This document shows positions 40,489 to 52,556 of a stretch of 64,000 nucleotides of DNA, piece by piece. This DNA is from Tetrahymena thermophila SB210 (lineage: Eukaryota > Ciliophora > Oligohymenophorea > Hymenostomatida > Tetrahymenidae): assembly GCF_000189635.1 (NCBI RefSeq), contig NW_002476025.1, positions 186,001-250,000 of the forward strand, written 5' to 3'. Each line of letters begins with the position of its first letter. The stretch's first letter is position 1. The notes beneath the pieces were generated by a model, which had not been told where the DNA came from, did not search any database, and worked only from the letters and a program-made list of their open reading frames with translations. The translations under genes and the position numbers were made by a program.

Positions 40489-41611
40489 TTGGAATAATTT
40501 GTAAAATAAAGCTATAAATTAAGCAACTAAATAATTTTTGGTGTTTTTTATATTTTTAGAGTGAAGAAGATAAAAATAAGTTTATTTTATTTAAAAATAA
40601 TCTTAAATTTTCAATAGAAAACGTTTGGAATTGTAAATTAACCAAATTGATGAAAACAAACTATTTTTAAATTGACTTTTCGAAATTTTCTTTTCTTTAA
40701 AAATTATTGTTTGTTTAATTTATGTTTATTCATTTGTTTATTTTGCTTCTGATCTATTTATTTAGATTGTTATATGTATTCTTTGAAACTTTGTGAAATC
40801 TTAATTTATTTATATGTTTAACCATAAAGATAAATATGAATTGATAATAAATTTTAATTTAGTTAATAAATATACTTCTATTATTAATTAAAAGGAGAAC
40901 AAATATTGTGATAAATTAGTGGGGGCATTAATTTTAAAAGAAATTCTAATTCTTTTATGAGCTTTAAAGAAAAAATCAACAATTATAATTATTCATATTT
41001 CAGATTAGTGAATTATTTATCGATTTAGACATAATATGTTTCAGTAAGATAGAATCATTAAAATTTCTATATATTTATTAAAATAAGTATTGAAAAAACG
41101 AATTATTATTTTATTCTTTATACTAAATACTACTTTATGATGCTCTAAAAATAATAATTGGTATTTGCTTAACTCATAAATGGAGCTTCTTTTCTAATAA
41201 TTAAAAGATAAATTAAAATACCTAATACTAAGTAATTTACTGGAAAAATAAATTACAGTTAGGTTTTAAATAATTAATGATACTAACTTATCATGGAATT
41301 TACTTTGTTTTATTTTTAAATTAAACAAAAAGTGACTTTTACTAAAAGAAAAACTAATTTTTCAATTTTTAAAAAGCAATAAAAAGTTAATATGAATAAA
41401 ATTTTTGTGGATTATGTATTGTAGTTAGCTAGCAGTAATAGGTTTTTAAATTAATAATTACTTTACCTGTAAAAATAATAATTAATTTAATAAAATAACC
41501 AAAAAAAAATTAGGAATTGCTAATATCAAACAAAAAGTTAGATTAAAAGTAATAATTAGAAGAAGTATAATCAACAAACAAACAAGTAGAAAAATAATTA
41601 GTTAGTTATCA
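40489..41611. other. intergenic, AT-rich
   Basis: Spacer between plus-strand genes, with no supportable feature. Confidence 0.5.
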
Positions 41612-44356
41612 ATGTAATTAGGTTCTTAGTTTTCTAAACCCACTTTTTTGGAACAAATTGATATATTTGGTATTGCTATTGCTATTAGATTTAACACGTC
41701 TCCTAGCCATAACACTCGCTTTGGAGGTTTCATTACGCTAGGAATTTTAGGAATCTTATTTTTTTAGCTTATATCTGTACTAGAAGTTCTATTTAAATAA
41801 GCTAACCCGCAAGTTATCTAATCAAATGATTATGTTTATCAACCAGAGCCATTTTAGATTACACCTAAAACATTCAACTTTGCTATAGGTTTGCAAGACA
41901 TTAATTTTAACTAATTTATGGATGAGACTATCTATGTAGTTAAAGGTGTTTAGTAAAATTTAATTAAAACTAAAAACGAAACAACAGGAGATTATGATTA
42001 AAAATGGATCATCAAAGACATTTAGCTTGTCTAATGTACTGAAGAAAATTTTCAGATAGAAGATACACAGTAATATTTTTTATAGCAGCTCTATCAAAAA
42101 ATGTACTGCTTCAATCTTGAAGAAGATAATGCAACAATTGAAGGAGAATTTTCAGCATTAATTTATAGATCAATTGTTCTACATTTTGATGAATGTATAG
42201 GAAATGGCTGCGCTACTAACCAAACAAAAATGAATTACATTAACTAGCCTACCCTTGCATTGTTTATGTCTAATAACATTATCCAAATTAAGGATAAATA
42301 CAAACCTTATTAGACAATTGGAAAGAATCTTTATTGGGTATCTGGTCCAGAATTTAATAAGTATGTTACACTTAATTTTGTGAACAATTACATAAATTCG
42401 GATTTTGCTTTTTACGGAAATAAATGGCAGAAAGACAGAGTAGTGTCTCTAAGTACATCAGGAGAATCAGTTTTGCCTAGAACAAGTAATACTATGTTTA
42501 GTCTAACACTAGTTTATGAAAAGAATTTGGAAATTAATTATTACAGATCATACTTAAAGTTAGATTAGGTAGAATTAGTTTATTATCTATGTTTATTAAT
42601 TACTGATTTAAATAAAAAGAAGAAATATTATTTATCATTAATTAATTTATTAATTAATACAATACAAATTCACTTAATTTTAATACCATTCAATATTTAT
42701 TTACAAATAATTAGGCTTTTTCATAATTAGGTGGCCTCTTTAATGGTTTACTTGCAATTGGGTTTATAATATGTAAACCATTATCATAGCTAGAATTGAA
42801 CAGAAAGTTGTTGAATTCTATCTTTAACATTAGCAAAGAAGATCAAGAAGAAATAGAAAAAGATTAGATACATGCACCAACAGCCTAATAGAAAGCTGAT
42901 AGTCCTTAATAAAGAGATTAATCTTAATCTTAAGTATTAAAAGAAAGCTAAAAAATGAAAGCTTCTAAATCTGAAATAAAAAACAGTACAGATATAATAA
43001 ATTAAATTAAAAATCAAGCAAATACGAAGAAAAAAGGGGAGATTAACAATGATGTCAACAACTTTTTTAAAGTTTAATTTTCTGAACTGTAAATAAAATT
43101 TAGAGATTATTTATCTTATTACTTAAGATTCTTTAAACGATTTTAATCAGTCAAGTAAAAAATTATAACGTATGGTACAGATAAGCTTTACAGCTAAATT
43201 GACATATTTTATATTATCAACAAAATGATTGAACTTGAAAAATTAAAGCATTTATTACTCAATCAGCACCAAATTAAATTATTTGAGTATTTACCAAGAC
43301 CGCAACTAAGATTGCAAGATATGATCGAACAGGAAAATGCCAATAATGATCCAAATGAAAAAGAAAAATCTCCTTAAATTACTGATTTTAATATGAGCAT
43401 GAACAGTCCAGATATAAAAAAGAATTAAAAAGCTAAAGAGAAAGATAAGTTTACAATTTTTGCATTAGATGATAAAGACCCTTTATAGAAAGCGCAAGAT
43501 GCTTAAAGAGCATTTAATTACATTTAGAGAAGAGCCTAAAGAGGAAAGAAAAGTCAAATAGATGAAAAATTAGTCAGAATGCTTGACCCAAAGCTTGTAA
43601 ATATGTTTAAAGATAATTCTTTTGATTTTGGAACATAGCCGATTAACCTCGATGAAGACTCTGATGATAATGAAGGTGAAAATGATGCTAAAAAAGGAAT
43701 TGATAAGCAATCTTCTGTCCTTAAAAAAAGTATTTTCCAGGCAGATGCCACATTTAAAATAGATAAAACTATTCTTGAATAAGAAGAAGAGGAGGAAAAC
43801 AAAGACTTATTTAATGTAAGCAACATCCCAATAAAATAAGATAGAAGCCAATAAAATTAAGAGGCCATAAATTAAATGGATTTAAGCTAGATAAATTAAA
43901 AGTCAGTCCTTTTATTAACTTAATCATAATCTATTACACCAAAGCAATCAGCTAAATAAAACAAAAGTAACACAAATATCTAAAAAGGAGCTTAAAACTA
44001 AGGCGATATTACAGATTATTTGGATTCTAACAATATATCTTTAACTCAGTCACCTTTCACTACAAATAGGTAGCTTTAGGATAAAAATCAAGATGGTATT
44101 TAGGAAAAAGGTAATTGATATTTCAAAATCTAAAACTTTAAAAATAAAAAATTAAAGAAAATTATTTTTAGCATTTATTAATTATTTATTTATCTCTATA
44201 TTATTAGGTAAAAATGATTATTCGTAAGAAAATCATCACGATTAGTAAGATATAATTGAAGATGATAAAAGAAATGAAGGTGATGAAAATGGTATTTAAG
44301 TAACAAGACCATCTAATGCTAGAAAATATTTTGATAATTCTGATCATCATTAATGA
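41612..44356 (+). CDS. two-pass ciliate membrane protein with acidic cytoplasmic tail
   Basis: The product is about 833 residues from exons 41612-42568, 42715-44110 and 44208-44356, in frame. A short N-terminus (MQLGSQFSKPTFLEQIDIFG) precedes a first hydrophobic helix near residues 40-60 (FITLGILGILFFQLISVLEV). A domain of about 260 residues follows, with paired cysteines (CIGNGC) and possible N-glycosylation sites. A second hydrophobic segment lies near 322-340 (FNGLLAIGFIICKPL). The long tail contains TYGTDKLYSQIDIFYIINKM and LEKLKHLLLNQHQIKLF, then Gln/Asp/Glu-rich low complexity. I know this topology and KLYSQIDIFYI-type motif only from ciliate proteins without assigned function. It lies between the two LRR paralogues; any functional link is speculative. 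Confidence 0.82.
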
Positions 44357-45514
44357 AGAAAGGAATTTTCTTACTAGAGTAAATAAATTATTCATTTTTA
44401 TTTAATATTCAATGTGTAATGAATATTTGTTCATTTTTATGTTTAAACAATTTTATTTTCTTATACTTGCAATAAATTTAAATCATTCTTTAATTCATTA
44501 ATTTTTTTTTATAAATTATAATCATTTTGACATTTAGTAACATTTTTAAATAAAATTATAATTTTTATTTACAATTTTCACATAAAAAATATTTTTTTTG
44601 TTTGATTTGTTAAAAAATTGTGTGAATGTCAGTTAATAAGAAATTATTTTTTCAAATAAAAAATTTTATAATTAAACAAAAATAATAAATTAATAAGGAT
44701 TAAGAAACAAAATTTTAAATCTTAATTATCATTTTACTTGACACATTTTAAATATCTCAAAACCATAAAATAGTCTAATTTTCATTAGTAAAATTTCTAA
44801 ATAGTTAAGAAATTTAATAATTCGAGTGGCCTATCAATCAAAAAAAAGAAATAACTGAAAAAATTGAATTATATCAAATCCTTCACTTAATAAAAGAAAG
44901 AAAAAATAGGATTTACAAAATAATATCTTTCACAAATAAAATTTTGCGATTATTCAATATGCGATGATAAAATATTTTCATAATTTAGACTATTTATTTA
45001 TCTCATAAAAAAATCATTTAAGAAAAAATAGAAAAAGGAATTTTTTACCAGCAAATATTATAATTAAATCTTATCTTAATGAATCTAAAATTTTTAAAAA
45101 CAAACATACACATAAAAATTAGAATTACTCTTTGTAAAGTTATTTTAAATTATATTCTTATTAAAAAAAATAAGTAATTGATAAACTGTATTGATTAATT
45201 AATATTTAAATAGAAAAAAATACTGATTGAAAATTAATTAATTTGAATATGAGTCTTTATTATTATTTAGTAAATTGGCTATTTATTTATTTATTAATTA
45301 TTTTCCAAACAAATTTTCATTTTCATTAAAAAAAGTATCTCATTCACTAATATCAGAATATTACAAATAAAAGTACCTTTATAAATAGTTAAATTAATCT
45401 AAATAAAAAGTGTTTGTTTCTATTTATCATTGGTGAGATTAGAATTTTAAAAAATTAGTACTGTAATATCTAGGTGCTACAAAGGATTTTTAGAAATATA
45501 TTTTAATATATTGT
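44357..45514. other. intergenic, AT-rich
   Basis: Spacer between plus-strand genes. Only A/T runs were seen. Confidence 0.5.
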
Positions 45515-48500
45515 ATGAACAGACTCAATTTAGCAGGATAGAATATTTTATCTAATCCTGATTATAATCATTTTAAAGAAATAAAAAAACCTGTTTCTAA
45601 TTAAGATACCCCTACATCTTAATCTCAATATTCTTATAATTAGAAATATCAAAATTAAAGCTCTCTTACCAATGGATTAGAAACTACTTTTACTTCAATA
45701 GCAAATTAATAAACTCCAATGAGTTATAGGCATGCTGATTAATTTGAATAGCTTAAAACTTAAAGGCTTTCTCAGATAGTTAATGGAAAGTAGATGCTTT
45801 CTCCTATTCCTATGAGTAAAAAATAATAGATGGATTAAACTGCTAGCAGTAACATGAGTGGATTAAATTCTTCGTATTTACCTTCAATAGCGTCTTAAAC
45901 AGGCTCTAATAATTTAGCTTTAAGCAGCTTAAATAGAACAGAACGTAATTACTTTTAGCAACTGAATAGTAATTTATTGTAATAAGACAGCTTTTAAGAT
46001 TAAAAAGACTATAGCATGTCGAATACATAATAGAGGTTTATATATAGCAGAAATGGTAGTGAAAAGACTCTTTCTAACAATACTTTCTACCCTTAGTTTA
46101 ACTAGCAGAATTAGAGTATTTTTACAGTGAATACAAAGTAAAATCTAGATAGTATTCTCATGGAATCTAAGATTTAAAGTCATCCTATCTCTACAAAGTA
46201 TAAAGTGAGATCGTGCGTTAATATAAAAAGCAGTACAAAGAATGTTCATGGAGATCTTACTTTTTAATCTTAAGTTCAAGCAGTTAATGAATAAATTATG
46301 TAATCTCCTAAACCAAGAGACGAATAGATTTAAAAGAAAAACTTCGTAGACAGTTCTTTGCTTCAAAATAACAACATTACACCTATTTCTAATAGAAGAG
46401 AACACAAAATTCATTCATCAATTAATATTTTAGACGTTTAGTCTACATCTTCTATTATGAATCCTAACACCTCTTCAGTATCGAATTTAAAACAGATTTT
46501 TGATAAGAAAGATATTTTAAATTATGATAACGAAATATTAATTTAAAACAAACTTAATTTTACTTAAGCAAAAGATTCTTCAAAAATTTTAAATGCAAGT
46601 ATTTAAACTGACCGTTGCTCATAAATTTTTTAATAAGTTTCTAACCTAAAAAATACTCTTGATTAACAACAGTCATCTTCTTTATCTTCTGCCACTCTTA
46701 AAAATGTTTTTTATTAGCAACTAGCCACTAACTCTCATATCGTTTAAAATAGAAAAGAAGATAAGTTACAAAAACTCAATTACAACAACTCTACTAATAT
46801 AATGCAAAATGAGTATAATAATACTTCTGATATTTAGTCAATTATCTACAAAGAAAACGATAAGAAAAAAATAATTTATTCAAGGTAAAATTCAAATGAT
46901 GATAGTGATGAGGATCGTAGAATGTATAACGAGCTATTAGAATTGAGTCCATTACCAAAATCAAGAAAATTAGACCAATAAGATACAAAAAATTAATTAC
47001 TTATAAAAATGTGCAAAGTAGATAACCCAGTAAAGGCAGAATAAAATGAGAACAATAATAAAAATGAAATATCAAATTTAGAAAATACTACTAAAAATTC
47101 AAAACCTAAATCAGAGGTTTCTGTTACCTCTGAAAGAAACATAAGAAAATTATCAGCTTAAGAATAAATAAATATCACTTAAAAAAATAATGCTGCTGTT
47201 CATGGATCAAAATCTTCTATAAATATAAAATCAATACCTAAAAAAGAGTCTTAATATTTAAATGAATATTCACTCTTAGAATAAGCTTAAACTACAAACA
47301 ACTTTGCTATTGATTATAAAAAAATAGATCATATAGTTGATGAAGCCAAGCATTTCAATGATAAAATGGATATAGGATAAGCCATGCTATCAACAACTAT
47401 TACAAAAAATGTACTACCTCGTAAACTTGGAATAGTGGCTAATTTAAATACCAATAAAAAGAGCATAAATGATGCAATTAAAAAGAGGAAAAAACGTTAA
47501 TCGTTTGATGCTAATGGAAGTCCATTAAAGTAGGAGGAAAAAGGAGAATTACCTGCCTTGTTAGCCTCTCAAGTGAAAGGCAAAAGAGTTTCAGAATTTA
47601 TGTATAATACAAATAATGACTCTTCTCTAGATGAATAATAATAAAGTATTATAAATTAATAAGTTAAAATTTTTACACCAATAAGTTAAAAAGAAAATAA
47701 ATCATTCACACCATAAAATTATGGTAAACAAGTATAGGCAGCAACAATTAAAAGAAATGCTTCATTAAGTCAGCACTTAAAGAAAGCCCCTAGCAATTTA
47801 GTTAGTCATAAAAACGGGCTTACTGAAAATGAAAATAAAAAACCATTTGATAAAGTTGCTTTTTAAGACAGCAATGAAATAGCAAAATATCTTTAAAAAA
47901 ATATGATTTCCTCTGAAAGTTAGAACGATGAAGAAAATAATCAAGAAGAAAAGTAAAATCTCAATCTCTCGAGACTGTAGATCAGTAAGACGTATTGTGA
48001 AATGTTAGCTTAAGCTTTGAAGCATCCTGATTTTGAGAATTTGAATTTTCTCAATTTGTAAGATAACAACTTAACAGGTTCGGCTTTGTCATTAATTTCA
48101 CAAAATCTACCTAAGCATTTGAGAAAAATAGATTTATCTAACAACTTCTTAAATAACAATGATAATATTGCAATTTGTAACATTCTGTATAGCAAATAGT
48201 ACCCAAGTTTAATTTATCTTAACTTATCTAATAATTTGTTAGCGGATATAGGTTTGAAATCTATTTCAGCTAGCTTATAAAGAAACTCAACTCTTTAGCA
48301 ACTCAACTTAAGTCATAACAAATTAACAGATCTTTCAAGTCCTTATTTAAAAGAGATTTTATTACAAAATAGTGGAATATAAGAGCTATATTTAAGCTGG
48401 AATAAGCTGAGCTCTAAAAGTGGTTTTGATATATCCATTGGTTTAAGTAATAATGTTAACATTAGGGTAAAATGCTTTCTGAAAATTAATTATTATTTAC

Positions 48501-51080
48501 TTATATTTTATATAAAAAGGTATTAGATTTAAGTCATAACAGCTTAGGATAAAATCCAAATTTGCATTGTGGAAAAAAGCTTATTGAAAGCTGCACTAAA
48601 TTAGAATCTGGCCTAATACATTTTGATCTTTCTTACAATCTTTTTACAAAGGAAGAATGCAAATAAATAGCAGAGGCCTTAACAAAAAATTAAAAACTTT
48701 ATGGGTAAATAGTTAGATTTAAATTATCAAGCAAATTTTTAATTTAATTTTTACAATAAAAAAGCTTCCACTTTGAAGGCAATGAATCGCATGCAACCGT
48801 AGATTCTAAAGGATTTTTATATTTTCCAAATGAAGAAGAAATTTTATAAAAGCATGTTTCTACTCATACTTTAATGAGGAGAGATATAAATTCAGTGAAG
48901 TGTCTAGGATAAAATAAGTAAATTACTCTTATGAATTACAATTAATAGTTATTTATTTTTATTGAATTTATTATAGATTGTAAAATTTTAATTGTAACGT
49001 AACTGATAATTGCTGGATATGTGATGGTTGGTAAGAAATTGAATTTTAAATTTCTGAAGGAAGCAGTGATGTTTTTTAGAGTGAACCTGCTTTTTTGCAT
49101 TTAGATTTTGAAGATTTTTAACCTATGTATATGGACCGTGACCCTGAAAATCCAACAAGATATTTTTTGAGAAGAATGTGTCCTCCTAACAGGAGAATTT
49201 TGTTCTTCTTTACTAATCCATGTACAAAGTTGTTATTCGAATCCAACGATTATGAAAAAATAGATTTCCATGTAAATGATTAAAATCTCGCAATTTATGA
49301 TGACGATGATGATACAACTTAATAAAGCGAAAACACCTTTTCTGCTCATCATTTACAGAACAGTAAACAGAGAAAATTTAATGTTAAATACTTAGATGGT
49401 ACTGTGATGGAGTATATAGTTCCTACAACAGTAAACGTGATAAGCACTAAACTTCATTAAAATATTTAAAAGAAAAAAGGAGATTATGAAATTCAAATAA
49501 AATGTTTACCTAGATAAGAAGAAACTTACTATAAAATAAACTATACTAATCAATGGCATAGAGGTATATCTCTATTTAAATCGTTCATACCTGACAATCC
49601 TGAGTTAGAGTAAAAGTGCTTTGAAGATGATTGGAATAACTCAAAATTATAAAATATATTTTAGCAAGCTGATAAAACTGCTAATCTTAGTGAGTGTAAA
49701 CGAATTATTTTAGATTAATACCCTAAAATAAGAGTTTTATACAGATATCTCTCGTGCTTTGGAATTATTAATGATGTATTTTGTGTTACATTAAGTGCTT
49801 TTGCTCACTTTGCTTAAGAAAGCAAGATAATTGATAACAATTTAATGAGGATGAGAGATGTAGAATGTATTTTTATAGCAGCAAGCTCAAAAGCTCTCAA
49901 AGTTAAAAACTATAGGGCACCTGAAAAAACAGTTATAAGAAGTGAATTTGTAGAATTGATGGGAAGGTTAGCATTAGATAAATTTATTCGTACTAAGGTA
50001 GCCAAAACACCCTCTGAAGCACTTAATCTTCTCTTGAATAATTAGAAATTCTTGTAATATACAGCTGAATACGAAGATCCTTAGTAATGGCGTAATATTA
50101 GGTAAGAACAAATATTTTTCTAAATCTTTTTGTTAATTTTTTTTTTGATAACAAACAGATTTTGGACCAAGCAATGTGATGAAATGATGAAAAGATATAT
50201 CAATTTTATCAAAACTCTATGGAATGAATATTCTGATTCTAGAAAATCTGAGAAAAGAGGTGCACCTTCGAATTAAAAGACGATGAGTTTGCAAGAATTC
50301 TAAGATATGGTTGAAGAATTCCATCTAAAGGATAGCTTATTAACAGAAAGAGATGTTGTGCTTAGTTATAATCTTTCTCTCTAAACTTTACAAGATGAGA
50401 TAAATAGTGAAAAATATATGGCTATGAATTTTGTAGAATTTTTAGAAGGACTTGCTCGTCTAGCCGAATTTAAGTCAAGAACTCCAGTTGGAGAAAGAGA
50501 TGAAGCATACAAAGATAGCGAAAAAATACAAATACGTTTAGAGTACAAAATAGAAAGCTTATTAGAGTGTATGAGTATAAAGTATTAAGATGTCATGAAA
50601 ACCAAACGCAAAAAGTAGATGATCATGCTATAAAAGCAGCTTTTGTAAAGAAGTGGTTCAAGACTTTTATCTCTTAAAGTGAAAAAATCATTTATTTAGT
50701 TCAGTTAAACTGAGCTAGGAGAATAAACCCCAAGCAATAAATTTGCAAGTACAGTTTAAAGAGTTGTAAACACTATGAGTGTAATTAATGCATTTAAGTC
50801 AAAAGTATAAGATACGAGCTTGAGCAGTTCTGAAATTCTTGATGAAGAAAATAATTAGCAATTTACTAAGAATAGTTTTCTTTCTATCGCCTCTTAACCT
50901 GAGATAAATAAAATGAATAGTAGATAACTTTAAAGGATAGATTCAGAAATGGACGAGTTTGAAGATGAAGAACACTCATTTACTTTAAGTAATAAAAAAT
51001 AAAAAAATTAATAAAAAATGAAGTAATAAAACGAAGAATCTTAACCTGTATCTTTAAAGAATATTGAAGAAAACAATTGA
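45515..51080 (+). CDS. large LRR (ribonuclease-inhibitor type) protein, paralogue B
   Basis: The product is about 1778 residues from exons 45515-48466, 48520-48704, 48765-48917, 48977-50101 and 50159-51080, in frame. The first exon is 2952 bases and encodes a very long Gln/Asn/Ser-rich region of about 810 residues, then RI-type LRRs (LNFLNLQDNNLTG, LRKIDLSNNFLNNNDNI, LIYLNLSNNLLADIG, QLNLSHNKLTDLS). The rest matches paralogue A: GFHFEGNE, NCWICDGWQEIEFQ, AFLHLDFEDFQPMYM, RRMCPPNRRILFFF, KYLDGTVMEY, QWHRGISLFK and the helical module (WTKQCDEMMKRYINFIKTLW, MNFVEFLEGLARLAEFK). Introns sit at equivalent places, so the two genes are duplicates. The disordered N-terminus is much longer here than in A. 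Confidence 0.88.
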
Positions 51081-52556
51081 TTGATTGATAAGATAAATTT
51101 AAACTTAACAAAATCTAATTTAATTTTTTGTCCTTAAAACAAATATTAAAAAAATAACAAAATAAATGAATAAAATAAATATTTATTTTAATCCAGTAAG
51201 TTAAATAACTCTTATATATTTATCAAGTTTTAACAATTTAATTCTTACTTACGATCAATCTATTTATCTATCTATCTATATCCTGAACCAAATAAATATT
51301 ATAAGCAAACTAATCTTTCTTGGTAATTTAATAAAATAAAAATACTATTTAATAATATTTTAATTAAAATAATCTATCTATTTTCTGAGTAATTAGCATC
51401 AATTGTTTACAATTTTTAGAGTATAAATATATCATTTTAAAATGTGTAAATAATTTCAGTAAAATTTGTAATTTTTTAACCAATGAAAAATCAAGAATAC
51501 TTAAATTACTTTTTTAAGAAATTATTAAATAACTAAAAATTGGGTAATCAAAAAATTAAAATATATTTTTTATTTTTTGATTTACTTAGATTAAGTTGAA
51601 TTTATTATATGTCTATTAAAAATGACATTATTTTAAAAATCTGTAAATGATATCAATAAAGTTTGTAATTTTTGATTGAAAAACAAATCAAGTATACTTT
51701 TATCATTTTTATAAGAACAAAAAAAAAAGCAAAAAAATTGGATGATTAAAATTTTGAGAAATCTATTTTTTTATATATTTTGATTTACTTTTTTAAAGCT
51801 TAACTCCTTCTATGTTTGCTTTCACATGATCATTCAATTTAATATAAACAAAAATTAGCAAAGTTAAGCTTAACTTACTATTAATATCAGTATTAATTTG
51901 CATTTAGGAATATGTAAAGTAAAGAAGTCACAAAAAGTAGGGAAAATATTTACAAGCTAGATAAAAGTTATTGATTGATAAAAGATATTTTTTAATTAAA
52001 ATAGAAAGTTTAATTTGATCACAATAGAAAGCTGAAATGAAATTTATTATTAATTATATGTAAAAAAATAAAATATATATATAATACAGTTACTGTGCAA
52101 AAAATATATGATACGTCGATAGACTATCTGAAATTTAAATATTTGAATATTAAATTGACTGAGTAGATGTAATCAAATTATTTTAATACTTGAATTAAAC
52201 TCAAAATTTTTCTATGCTTTTAATATTTTTATATATTTATATAAATTTATATAAATTAATTTATATAATTAAATATTACAATTAAATTTTTTATTTGTTT
52301 TTCTGATTGGCTAATGTCCATCAAAAATTTTTTTATAATTAGTATATAGTGCTTCTGCTTTTTTAACTTTTATAATTAATTAATTTATTTATTTATTTAT
52401 TTTTTTTACTAAGTGAATGGTAGTTTAAGTTCTGGAGATCACTCTCTCTCTTTATTATAATTGAAACAGATATTGATAAAAAAATTTATTGATTTGCTTT
52501 GGTTTTATTCTTACAGAGTTTATTTAACTTTGTTATATTTTAGCTATCTTCATTTT
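51081..52556. other. intergenic between convergent genes
   Basis: This is the 3' side of the plus-strand LRR gene and the minus-strand gene 52557-55127. It contains the degenerate duplication at 51419-51800 and short ATCT/TTTA simple repeats. Confidence 0.5.
51419..51800 (+). repeat. degenerate tandem duplication, unit about 190 bp
   Basis: Two segments (about 51419-51600 and 51609-51800) share ordered words: CATTTTAAAAT/CATTATTTTAAAAAT, TGTAAATAATTTCAGTAAA/TGTAAATGATATCAATAAAG, TTTGTAATTTTT, AAATCAAG, AAAAATTGG and TTTTTTGATTTACTT. Identity is patchy, so the duplication is old. No function is apparent. Confidence 0.6.
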
